Shown here: positions 1 to 5,805 of the stretch, in pieces
Numbering within the stretch: the stretch's first letter is position 1
Layout: each line of letters starts with the position of its first letter
Assembly (NCBI GenBank): GCA_036825435.1
Contig: DAISYG010000092.1
Span: 1 to 6,942 of the forward strand
DNA from: UBA931 sp036825435
GTDB lineage: Bacteria; Pseudomonadota; Gammaproteobacteria; Burkholderiales; Casimicrobiaceae
Length of the DNA: 6,942 nt
Direction of reading: 5' to 3'
The notes under the pieces: model-generated
Told to the model about the DNA's origin: nothing
Databases searched by the model: none
What the model saw: only the letters and a program-made list of their open reading frames with translations
Position numbers and translations under genes: made by a program

Positions 1-1
1 A

Positions 2-1108
2 GGTGAGGTTTTCAATTATGAGCGCAAGGGAGGTGTCTTAGACTCCGAAATCGTGCTGCCAAAAAACGCTCCAGAATGGGCGACCGACCGCAACCGATTA
101 TGGAATGCTGCCGAGCAAGCAGAAACCAGAAAAAATTCAACGGTTGCAAGAGAGTTTGAAGTTGCTTTGCCCTCAGAATTATCATCCGATGAACGCAAAA
201 AACTGGCGATGGATTTTGCGCGCGAGATTGTTGACCGGCACGAATGCGCGGCAGATGTTTCGCTCCACGAGCCCAACAAGAAAGGTGATGAAAGGAATTA
301 TCATGCTCATATTTTGTGCTCCACACGGCGGCTCTCTGAAAAAGGTTTCACAGAAAAAACGCGCGAATTGGATGACAAAAAAACAAGGGAAGTGGATCGT
401 TGGCGCGAAAGATTCGCGGATTTACAGAACGAACGATTTAAAGAGCTGCAAGTAGATGCGCGCGTTGATCACCGTAGTTTTCAGGAACGCGGAATTGACA
501 AAGAACCGAGCAGGCATCTAGGTGTAAAAGCCACAAATTTTGAGCGAAGAACCAGCGAAGAAAGCGACCGTCGAAGTGATTGGAGTGAACAGGAAAAGGC
601 ACAGCGTCGAATCGAAACCGCCGCACAGCAACGTGGAAACGATAAGGACGAAATCAGGGAACGGTTAGCTAAGGCGCGCGATGAAGGACTTGCGCAAAAA
701 ATCAACGAACTGGACAAGACCATTCTGGACTTGTCCAGCAAATTGAAAGAAGCTAGGCAGGAGCGAGATTCGCAAGCGAAACTCGCCCAAGAAAAACAGG
801 CAGAACCGAGCCAGCGCGAGCGGTTTTCGCAAATGAAAGAGAGGCAAGAACCCACACAACGCGAGCAAGCGCGCCCAGAGAAAGAGCGCGACGACCAGAG
901 CGAACGAAAACCGGCCAGGGAATTAACCCAAAGGGAGCGCTTCGAGCAGACAAAACAAATGCAGACGGAAAAAGAAAAGCCGAAAGAAATGAAACGCGAT
1001 CAGACGCAAGATCAGGGACGAGAACAAAGCCAGCGCGAAAGATTCGAAACCGCAAAGAAAGAACGAGAAGAACGGCAGAAAATCATTGTCATCGACCGCG
1101 ACCGCTGA
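2..1108 (+). CDS. MobA/MobL family (MobQ-type) relaxase, 5' end missing
   Basis: The reading frame is open to the left edge, so this is the C-terminal 368 residues of a longer protein; a GTG at 53 lies inside the conserved domain and is not a credible start. Relaxases of this family nick one strand at oriT and pilot it into a recipient. The visible part begins with the family block around YERKGGV and the APEWATDR..LWN segment (about residues 22-36). It continues through a VAREFEVALP segment to the metal-binding HAH motif (residues 101-103, coded at 302-310), which is followed by TRRL and TRELDDKK. The catalytic tyrosine, normally near the N-terminus, lies outside the window. After about residue 185 the protein is highly charged: a predicted coiled coil (about 234-266), then a Gln/Arg/Glu-rich tail with four copies of an (S/T)QRE-type motif. 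No primase or helicase domain is visible. It probably serves conjugative mobilization of the element ending at the tRNA-Leu. Family assignment is firm. Confidence 0.5.
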   Translation, partial: GEVFNYERKGGVLDSEIVLPKNAPEWATDRNRLWNAAEQAETRKNSTVAREFEVALPSELSSDERKKLAMDFAREIVDRHECAADVSLHEPNKKGDERNYHAHILCSTRRLSEKGFTEKTRELDDKKTREVDRWRERFADLQNERFKELQVDARVDHRSFQERGIDKEPSRHLGVKATNFERRTSEESDRRSDWSEQEKAQRRIETAAQQRGNDKDEIRERLAKARDEGLAQKINELDKTILDLSSKLKEARQERDSQAKLAQEKQAEPSQRERFSQMKERQEPTQREQARPEKERDDQSERKPARELTQRERFEQTKQMQTEKEKPKEMKRDQTQDQGREQSQRERFETAKKEREERQKIIVIDRDR

Positions 1109-1138
1109 TTGAAAATCTACCGTTTATGCGCACCGTGG

Positions 1139-1218
1139 CGCGCAGCATGTCGTTTTGCCGGACGACGGCAAAAATCTGCCGCGTGGACGCGCCAGATCGA
1201 GCGACAGCATGCTGCGCG
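1139..1218. other. 80-base three-way-junction fold (structured DNA or RNA element)
   Basis: Nested and adjacent inverted repeats form a compact fold. The outer stem pairs CGCGCAGCATG (1139-1149) with CATGCTGCGCG (1208-1218), 11 perfect pairs, and can continue with TCG (1150-1152) on CGA (1202-1204) past a three-base bulge. Inside it, TTTTGCCG (1153-1160) pairs with CGGCAAAA (1166-1173) around a 5-base loop. Immediately after, ATCTG (1174-1178) pairs with CAGAT (1193-1197), enclosing CGCG (1180-1183) and CGCG (1188-1191) around a TGGA loop. All pairs are Watson-Crick, so neither strand is favoured. It begins 30 bases after the relaxase stop. Function is unknown: candidates are a single-strand replication or transfer signal, an RNA leader element, or a protein-binding site. 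It has no tRNA T-loop consensus. Confidence 0.5.
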
Positions 1219-1338
1219 GCGAATGACGGTATTTTGCAACGGCAGCATGTCTTTAAATGATCAGGAGGAAATTCTTTTTTTGAGCTATATCGCACGGTTT
1301 CAGGGGCTCGAATTTCGCCTTTTCTATTTTCGGAACTG

Positions 1339-1347
1339 TGTCATAAT
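1339..1347 (+). promoter_or_regulatory. Possible extended -10 promoter for the GX3-repeat membrane protein
   Basis: TG, one base, then CATAAT (1342-1347) is an extended -10 with five of six consensus bases. No good -35 is seen 16 to 18 bases upstream. Transcription would begin near 1354, about 50 bases before the ATG at 1405, so the phased repeat at 1352-1380 would overlap the start site. Confidence 0.5.
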
Positions 1348-1351
1348 GTGC

Positions 1352-1380
1352 TCAAATTCGTGTCAAATTGTATTCAAATT
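1352..1380 (+). repeat. Three TCAAATT repeats with an exact 11-bp period
   Basis: TCAAATT occurs at 1352-1358, 1363-1369 and 1374-1380. The first and third copies extend to TCAAATTCG. The spacing is about one helical turn, so all three would face the same side of the DNA. They sit between the candidate -10 and the ribosome binding site of the following gene, a position typical of an operator; a binding protein is inferred, not seen. Confidence 0.5.
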
Positions 1381-1404
1381 CGCAAAGTCGCGGAGGCAGG
1401 TGTT

Positions 1405-1914
1405 ATGTCAATTAATAACGATCACTTGGATGGACTGGCCGAAGGCGTAGCCGTCGGGAGAAGGCAAGGCATCGCCGAGGGTATCAATCAAGGAAGAGCC
1501 GAAGGATTCAACGCTGGTATTGAGGCGGGACGGCGCGAAATGGAAGATGAGATGATTCGCTCAATTTACAGGCGACGCGGCATTGATGTTGACGACACTT
1601 TTTTGGATATACAGGTAATCTGGTGCGCTTTCGCGTTTCCGGTCGGATGGTTATTCACGTTTATTTTATTAGGAGTAATCCAAAAAGGGTTACTCGCCGG
1701 GCTTCTTATTCACGGTTTATATGGTGTTTTCACAACACTTTTTTATGTGGTAGTGACAGGCTTTGTTCTTCTTTTAGCTAGAGAACAGAAGGCTAGGTCA
1801 CAGCAGAAAAAAGGAAGACCAAAGGAAGATAAGCCGATGTCTACAAAATGGTGGAAAGTTTCTTTTGCCCTTGGCGCAGTTGCAGCAGTCGCTACAAATT
1901 TTTTTCTAGGATAG
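1405..1914 (+). CDS. Unrecognised small membrane protein with a deca-GX3-like glycine repeat
   Basis: The start is set at ATG 1405 because GGAGG (1392-1396) lies eight bases upstream; a GTG at 1348 in the same frame lacks such a site and falls at the promoter. The 169-residue product has glycine at every fourth position from residue 10 to 42 (nine in a row), mostly as charged or small GxxE/GxxR units, probably a long amphipathic helix. The repeat resembles the deca-GX3 repeat of the Yae1/ORAOV1 family and the glycine-periodic tails of some transposase-like nucleases. A basic stretch (IYRRRG) follows, then hydrophobic segments at about 71-92 and 95-125, a very basic linker (126-143), and a final hydrophobic segment at about 149-168. 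There is no signal peptide. I do not recognise the family. It lies between the relaxase and the integrase, ends 15 bases from the convergent integrase gene, and is probably cargo or a transfer accessory of the element. Confidence 0.5.
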   Translation: MSINNDHLDGLAEGVAVGRRQGIAEGINQGRAEGFNAGIEAGRREMEDEMIRSIYRRRGIDVDDTFLDIQVIWCAFAFPVGWLFTFILLGVIQKGLLAGLLIHGLYGVFTTLFYVVVTGFVLLLAREQKARSQQKKGRPKEDKPMSTKWWKVSFALGAVAAVATNFFLG

Positions 1915-1929
1915 GTTTTCTAATATTTT

Positions 1930-2973
1930 TCAAGCTTGATTTAGTCTATCCAAACGCTCGACCAAATCTTCGGCGCGCAGATGCGTATAACGCCGCAGCA
2001 TTTGCATACTCTTGTGGCCGCTGATTGCGGCGACCTCTTGGTCACTCAAGCCAAGCTCTACCAAGCGGCTAACGGCTTCATGTCTCAGGTCATGAAAATG
2101 TAGGTCAGCCATTCCGACCTTGCTTCTAATTTCGTTCCATGCCGAGATGAACTCGTATGGGCGACGCTTGCCGTCTCTACCTGGCTCCCCGAAGAAAATC
2201 AAATCGGTATCAATCGGGCGAATCGGGTGCAGCAGTGCAGCACGAAAAACCTCAACGGCGGCTCTGGTCAGTGGCACGGTTCGCTGTTCATTGTTTTTGG
2301 TGTCGCTGATGGTGACGATGCGGCGTTTCAGATCCACGTCTCGCCGACGCAGCCCGACAATTTCGCTTTTGCGCATTCCAGTCTCTATCGCAATGCGCGC
2401 GATTTGACCGAGGAATGGGTTGCTGTACTCGTCAAGCGCGGCCAGTAGTTTATCTTGTTCTTCAGGAGAAAGCCGGCGGTTCCGACCGGCACCTGGTGAA
2501 GGCTTGCGGATGTTGGCGACGGGGTTGTAAACCAGCCCGATACCCCATTCTCTGATCGCGACGGTGTACAAATGCCCCAACAAAGCGAGCTCGAGCCGCA
2601 CGGTATTGTTCGCCTTGCCCTGTGCGAGCCTAAAATCGCGGAATTCAGCTACTTTCTCGGGCGTGACAGCCGCTAGGCTATATTTTCCGAAATAAGCGCT
2701 TAAATCGCCGATTCTGTTGATTTCGCGCCGCCGCGTGCTTTCTTTTTTCTGGGGCGTGACTTCTTTGGCGTAGCGCGCCAGTGCCGCAGCAATGGTCAAT
2801 CGCTCGCTTTGGCTTCTTCGGATGTAAACGCCGCGCACCATTTCGTCTTCCGTACGCCGCGCCCAATCCTCGCCGTCCCGACGGGTGCGAAAGGTCTTTG
2901 ATGTTGTTGGCCAGCCGGTGCGCCGGATGAGTGCTTTCCACGTACCGGACGGCGTTTTTGTGATCGTTGCCAT
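1930..2973 (-). CDS. Tyrosine recombinase (phage-type site-specific integrase)
   Basis: This 347-residue integrase would catalyse insertion and excision of the element at the adjacent tRNA-Leu. It has an N-terminal arm-binding region (about 1-55, with GTWKALIRRTGW and an aromatic/basic pattern), a SAM-like core-binding domain (about 58-155), and a catalytic domain (about 166-340). The active-site set is complete: R201 in TGMRKSEI, K226 in SDTKNNE, H294 and R297 in HDLRH, H320 in SGHKS, and the nucleophile Y329 in RRYTHL. I chose ATG 2973, preceded by AAAAGGCAG on the minus strand; a TTG at 3024 would add 17 residues but would have to translate through a tandem repeat. The gene points away from the tRNA, as is usual when an integrase sits just inside its own attachment site. 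It looks intact, so the element may still be able to excise. Assignment is firm; target choice is inferred from position. Confidence 0.5.
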   Translation of the reverse strand: MATITKTPSGTWKALIRRTGWPTTSKTFRTRRDGEDWARRTEDEMVRGVYIRRSQSERLTIAAALARYAKEVTPQKKESTRRREINRIGDLSAYFGKYSLAAVTPEKVAEFRDFRLAQGKANNTVRLELALLGHLYTVAIREWGIGLVYNPVANIRKPSPGAGRNRRLSPEEQDKLLAALDEYSNPFLGQIARIAIETGMRKSEIVGLRRRDVDLKRRIVTISDTKNNEQRTVPLTRAAVEVFRAALLHPIRPIDTDLIFFGEPGRDGKRRPYEFISAWNEIRSKVGMADLHFHDLRHEAVSRLVELGLSDQEVAAISGHKSMQMLRRYTHLRAEDLVERLDRLNQA

Positions 2974-2991
2974 AGCTGCCTTTTTGTCGTT

Positions 2992-3013
2992 ACTGTACCG
3001 AAACTGTACCGAA
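2992..3013. repeat. Tandem 11-bp repeat just upstream of the integrase
   Basis: ACTGTACCGAA is present twice with no spacer (2992-3002 and 3003-3013). It lies 19 bases upstream of the chosen integrase ATG and between that gene and the tRNA attachment region. This suggests an arm-type site for the integrase, an excisionase site, or an autoregulatory operator. The core CTGTACCG also occurs once inverted inside the tRNA gene (3093-3100), which may be chance. Confidence 0.5.
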
Positions 3014-3068
3014 AGGCATGACAAAAAGAAAGCTTAAATAAATTTGTTTCGTAAGTTGTTGATTTTAT

Positions 3069-3155
3069 TGGTGCCCGAGACCGGAGTCGAACCGGTACAG
3101 CGTTACCGCCGAGGGATTTTAAGTCCCTTGTGTCTACCAATTTCACCACCCGGGC
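3069..3155 (-). tRNA. tRNA-Leu, anticodon UAA
   Basis: The minus strand gives an 87-base tRNA with encoded CCA. The acceptor stem is GCCCGGG against CTCGGGC (one G-T pair), with discriminator A. The D arm holds TGGTAGACA. The anticodon stem is AGGGA/TCCCT with loop CTTAAAA, giving anticodon TAA, which decodes UUA. A class II variable arm (CGGCGGTAACGCTG) follows, then a T arm with GGTTCGACTCC. The long variable arm fits a leucine tRNA. It lies 105 bases downstream of fabG on the same strand with its own -10. The integrase gene begins about 100 bases beyond its 3' end, so the 3' half is the likely attachment core, and the tRNA is kept whole on this side. No second copy of the 3' half was seen in the window. 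Confidence 0.5.
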
Positions 3156-3174
3156 TTGGGAGATGCGAGATGTG

Positions 3175-3180
3175 ATTATA
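3175..3180 (-). promoter_or_regulatory. -10 box of the tRNA-Leu promoter
   Basis: A perfect TATAAT reads on the minus strand, 19 bases before the first base of the tRNA, giving a short 5' leader. The -35 is poor: TAAGCA or AAGCAT at a spacing of 17 or 18 bases, inside a small hairpin. Confidence 0.5.
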
Positions 3181-3196
3181 TCTGAGCCGTCGTATG

Positions 3197-3216
3197 AATG
3201 CTTAGAAAAAAGCATT
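3197..3216. repeat. 7-bp hairpin between fabG and tRNA-Leu
   Basis: AATGCTT (3197-3203) and AAGCATT (3210-3216) pair around a 6-base A-rich loop. It follows the fabG stop by 45 bases. On the fabG strand there is no T tract after the stem (the T run is in the loop), so it is at best a weak terminator. On the plus strand it is followed by only two further T residues. Confidence 0.5.
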
Positions 3217-3260
3217 TTCGTAGCTATCCAAGGAAGTACCTTACAGGTTTTAGCGGAACC

Positions 3261-4016
3261 TTAATTCATGTACATGCCGCCATTCACATGCAACACCGCG
3301 CCGGTGATGTATGCCGCGCGCGGGCTGGCGAGGAATGAGGTTGCGTAGGCGATATCTTCGACGGAGCCGAAACGTGCGGCAGGCACATTCTTGAGCAGCA
3401 ATTCTTTCTGCGCATCTGGCAACGCACGAGTCATGTCGGTGTCGATGAAGCCAGGGGCAATGCAGTTGACGGTAATGCCACGGCTGCCGACCTCTTGCGC
3501 CAACGATTTGGTGAAGCCGATCAAGCCGGATTTTGCCGCTGCGTAATTGGCTTGCCCCGCGTTGCCCATCGAGCCAATAACGGAGCCCATCTGGATGATG
3601 CGACCAAAGCGTGCTTTCATCATGCCACGCAATACCGCGCGCGATAAGCGAAACACTGAGGTAAGGTTGGTCGCGATCACGGCATCCCATTCCTCGTCTT
3701 TCATGCGCATCAGCAGATTGTCGCGCGTGATGCCTGCGTTGTTGACGAGTATCGTCGGCGCACCGCCGCAGTTTGCTTCGAAATCTTTCAGTACGCGGCT
3801 GATACCTTCTTCGTCTTTCACGTCCAGCACAACGCCTGCTCCGATATAGCCGCCTTCTTTCAGGTAAGCACTGATGCTGGCGGCGCCTTCTTCACTCGTT
3901 GCTGTACCGACGACGACGGCGCCTGCTGCTGCCAGTTCCAATGCAATGGCGCGACCAATGCCGCGTGTTGCGCCGGTGACCAGCGCGCGTTGTCCTTGTA
4001 ATTCCTGTGCCTTCAT
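3261..4016 (-). CDS. fabG: 3-oxoacyl-[acyl-carrier-protein] reductase FabG
   Basis: FabG carries out the first reductive step of each cycle of fatty acid elongation, reducing 3-oxoacyl-ACP with NADPH in the cytoplasm. The 251-residue product is full length and shows the short-chain dehydrogenase pattern: the cofactor loop TGATRGIG (14-21), NNAG (92-95), N117, S145 in MGSVIG, and the YxxxK pair Y158 and K162. These are followed by PGFIDTDM (188-195) and the C-terminal TGAVLHVNGGM. The FabG-specific ITRDNLLMRMK stretch separates it from other short-chain dehydrogenases. The ATG at 4016 is preceded by a strong GGAGGA. It starts 11 bases after the fabD stop, so the two are almost certainly cotranscribed and translationally close. 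The usual next gene, acpP, is absent; tRNA-Leu follows instead. Confidence 0.5.
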   Translation of the reverse strand: MKAQELQGQRALVTGATRGIGRAIALELAAAGAVVVGTATSEEGAASISAYLKEGGYIGAGVVLDVKDEEGISRVLKDFEANCGGAPTILVNNAGITRDNLLMRMKDEEWDAVIATNLTSVFRLSRAVLRGMMKARFGRIIQMGSVIGSMGNAGQANYAAAKSGLIGFTKSLAQEVGSRGITVNCIAPGFIDTDMTRALPDAQKELLLKNVPAARFGSVEDIAYATSFLASPRAAYITGAVLHVNGGMYMN

Positions 4017-4027
4017 TCTTTCCTCCG

Positions 4028-4975
4028 TTATTCCGTCGCCAGCGCGCGCGCTGTTTTTTCAATCGCTTCACTGCTGATCAGCGCCATATTTTCGACGCCG
4101 GGCGCGCTGCGTTTGGCCAGCGCCGCTAACACTTTACCCGGGCCGCACTCGACGATGTGCGTCACGCCCTCTTTCACCATCGCCTGCATGGTTTCCGTCC
4201 AACGTACCGGACGCGCTGCCTGCGTTGCCAGTGCTTCGCGAATACCGTTCTGATCGCGATGCTCGGCAACATCGACATTATGAAGCAAACGAATCTGCGG
4301 CACTTTGAACGTTACGTCCGCCAAACGTTCGCGCAAACGGCTCGCCGCCGGCTTCAACAATGAGCTATGGAACGGCGCAGAGACAGGCAACAACACCGCG
4401 CGTTTCGCGCCCGCTTCTTTGGCTTTCTCCATGAGCGTTTCAACCGCGATCTTATGTCCGGCGATCACGACCTGTCCGGGGCTGTTGAAGTTCACCGCTT
4501 CCACGCAATGATCGGCGCGACTTTCGGCTTCGCATAACGCGATCACCTGCTCATCGTCCAAACCGAGAATCGCAGCCATCGCGCCGACACCTTCGGGCAC
4601 GGCTTCCTGCATCGCTTGCGCACGAAAACGCACCAGCGGCACGGCATCGCGCAAATCCAACGCACCTGCCGCCACCAACGCCGCGTATTCGCCGAGACTG
4701 TGCCCTGCTACCACCACAGAGCGCACATCGGTCGTCGCGCACCAAGCGCGCCACACGGCAACATCCGCCGTCAACATCAACGGTTGGGTGTACGTCGTCA
4801 ATGCCAGCTTTTCCTCCGGCCCTTCAGCGGCAAGCTGCCACAAATCTTCGCCGAGCACTTCCGACGCTTCATCGAAAGTGCGGCGCACGACAGGATGCTC
4901 ACCGAAGGTGGACATCATTCCGATTGACTGTGAACCTTGCCCGGGAAATACAAACGCGATTTTGTGAATGGTCAT
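4028..4975 (-). CDS. fabD: Malonyl-CoA:ACP transacylase FabD
   Basis: FabD transfers malonyl groups from malonyl-CoA to acyl carrier protein, supplying the extender unit for fatty acid synthesis. The 315-residue product has the oxyanion-hole motif FPGQGSQ (10-16), the nucleophile S93 in GHSLGEY, R118 in RFRAQAMQ (malonate carboxylate binding), the catalytic H203 in APFHS, and a GPGKVL motif near the C-terminus; length is normal. I chose ATG 4975 because the protein then begins MTIHKIAFVFPGQGSQ like its relatives; a TTG at 4984 would add three residues. Neither start has a clear ribosome binding site, so translation may be weak or depend on leader structure. It leads a two-gene unit with fabG and is divergent from the isochorismatase-family gene. 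fabH, which often precedes it, is not here. Confidence 0.5.
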   Translation of the reverse strand: MTIHKIAFVFPGQGSQSIGMMSTFGEHPVVRRTFDEASEVLGEDLWQLAAEGPEEKLALTTYTQPLMLTADVAVWRAWCATTDVRSVVVAGHSLGEYAALVAAGALDLRDAVPLVRFRAQAMQEAVPEGVGAMAAILGLDDEQVIALCEAESRADHCVEAVNFNSPGQVVIAGHKIAVETLMEKAKEAGAKRAVLLPVSAPFHSSLLKPAASRLRERLADVTFKVPQIRLLHNVDVAEHRDQNGIREALATQAARPVRWTETMQAMVKEGVTHIVECGPGKVLAALAKRSAPGVENMALISSEAIEKTARALATE

Positions 4976-5000
4976 CGAAAACAATGCAAAAACTGTAAAG

Positions 5001-5023
5001 CGCCGATTTTAAACCAATCGGCG
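5001..5023. promoter_or_regulatory. 8-bp perfect palindrome upstream of fabD (possible operator)
   Basis: CGCCGATT (5001-5008) and AATCGGCG (5016-5023) are perfect inverted repeats around seven bases. On the minus strand a TAAAAT (5007-5012), a possible -10 for fabD, lies inside the structure, so a bound protein could block it. The same stem followed by CTTTACAGTTTTT on the minus strand could instead act as a leader terminator. No -35 of quality was found. Confidence 0.5.
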
Positions 5024-5101
5024 GGAAAGCGTACTGAAAGAACCTCTGATTCATGTCGCGAGCACGAGCAAAACAAGACGGAATTTGACGAAAAAGCGCA
5101 G

Positions 5102-5117
5102 TTTACACAGATGTAAA
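5102..5117. promoter_or_regulatory. TTTACA-N4-TGTAAA palindrome in the divergent region
   Basis: A perfect 6-bp inverted repeat with a 4-base centre lies between fabD and the isochorismatase-family gene. It is 12 bases downstream of a TTGACG (5085-5090), which could be a -35 box, so it would overlap that promoter's -10 region. The shape is typical of a dimeric repressor site; the regulator is not identified. Confidence 0.5.
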
Positions 5118-5191
5118 TGAGCATTTTGAGGAGAATTCCAACACCGTATTGCGCGTGCGCAGTAATGAAGCAGGGGTTTCTGAAAAAGAGT

Positions 5192-5220
5192 TTGACGAAT
5201 GGCTGCCCCTCTCGCAAAAT
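5192..5220 (+). promoter_or_regulatory. Candidate sigma-70 promoter of the isochorismatase-family gene
   Basis: TTGACG (5192-5197), a 17-base spacer and CAAAAT (5215-5220) match the consensus at 5 of 6 and 4 of 6 bases. Transcription would start near 5227, giving a 27-base leader that contains the GAGG used by the ATG at 5254. This supports the shorter reading of the gene. Confidence 0.5.
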
Positions 5221-5253
5221 AAGCGATCATTCATGTTTTTATCGAGGTTAGCG

Positions 5254-5805
5254 ATGTTGATGACGCGAGATGACGCCACTTTATTGATCGTCGATGTGCA
5301 GGAAAAACTTTATCCTGCTTTGTTCAATCATGCTGATTTATCGACACGGCTGGCATGGTTAATCGGCGCGGCGCACGAGGTTGGCTTGCCCATCGTGTTC
5401 ACCGAACAATATCCGCAAGGATTGGGTAATACTTTGCCGGAGTTGCGCGCACAAGCAGCGAGCGCGCCGGTGATTGAGAAAATTTTCTTTTCCTGCGTAC
5501 CCGAAGACAAAATCGATAAACCACTGCGAAACCGCGAACAAGTCATCGTGGCAGGTGCGGAAACGCATATTTGCGTATTGCAAACCGTGCTCGAATTGCT
5601 GGATCAGGATAAAAGCGTTTTTGTGGTCGCTGATGCTTGCGGCAGTCGTCGCGAAAGCAATCATGAAGTTGCGCTGCTGCGAATGCGCGATGCGGGTGCG
5701 ATGATCGTGACGCGAGAAATGGTGATTTACGAATTACTGCGTCGCGCCGGAACGGATACGTTTAAGGCACTCAGTAAGAAGTATTTTGTGGGCGAGCAAC
5801 CGTAG
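5254..5805 (+). CDS. Isochorismatase-family cysteine hydrolase, substrate unknown
   Basis: This 183-residue protein belongs to the isochorismatase-like hydrolases, cytoplasmic enzymes that cleave small amides or, in some members, isochorismate. The catalytic triad is in place: D14 in LLIVDVQ, K76 in VIEKIFFSC, and the nucleophile C107 in AGAETHICVLQT, with the family AGAETHICV block and the VVADACGSR segment after it. It lacks an extra domain and is shorter than true isochorismatases fused to carrier domains, so siderophore synthesis is unlikely. I chose ATG 5254 because GAGG (5244-5247) lies six bases upstream and a promoter lies just before that. ATG 5233 lacks a ribosome binding site, ATG 5260 is a weaker alternative, and a TTG at 5149 would translate through the promoter region. 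It stands alone, divergent from fabD. Family is sure; reaction is not predictable from sequence alone. Confidence 0.5.
   Translation: MLMTRDDATLLIVDVQEKLYPALFNHADLSTRLAWLIGAAHEVGLPIVFTEQYPQGLGNTLPELRAQAASAPVIEKIFFSCVPEDKIDKPLRNREQVIVAGAETHICVLQTVLELLDQDKSVFVVADACGSRRESNHEVALLRMRDAGAMIVTREMVIYELLRRAGTDTFKALSKKYFVGEQP

Noticed and set aside
1139..1218. A tRNA-like gene or an integron attC site
   Set aside because: The fold has three stems but no T-loop GTTCRA or acceptor features, and no GTTRRRY / RYYYAAC core pair.
1263..1268. Perfect AGGAGG that could be a ribosome binding site
   Set aside because: No ATG or GTG follows at useful distance; the TTG at 1280 is 11 bases away and leads into the same unconvincing frame.
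1247..1450. Open frame starting with MSLNDQEEILFLSY on the plus strand
   Set aside because: It has no ribosome binding site at the ATG, crosses the promoter and phased repeats, and overlaps the well-supported gene at 1405. Its later part is a shadow frame.
2993..3100. CTGTACCG inverted copy inside the tRNA as a recombination core
   Set aside because: Eight bases of a conserved tRNA segment can match by chance; no extended similarity is seen.
5165..5251. A 28-residue upstream open frame ending just before the isochorismatase-family start
   Set aside because: No ribosome binding site is close to its ATG, and the best promoter starts transcription inside it.
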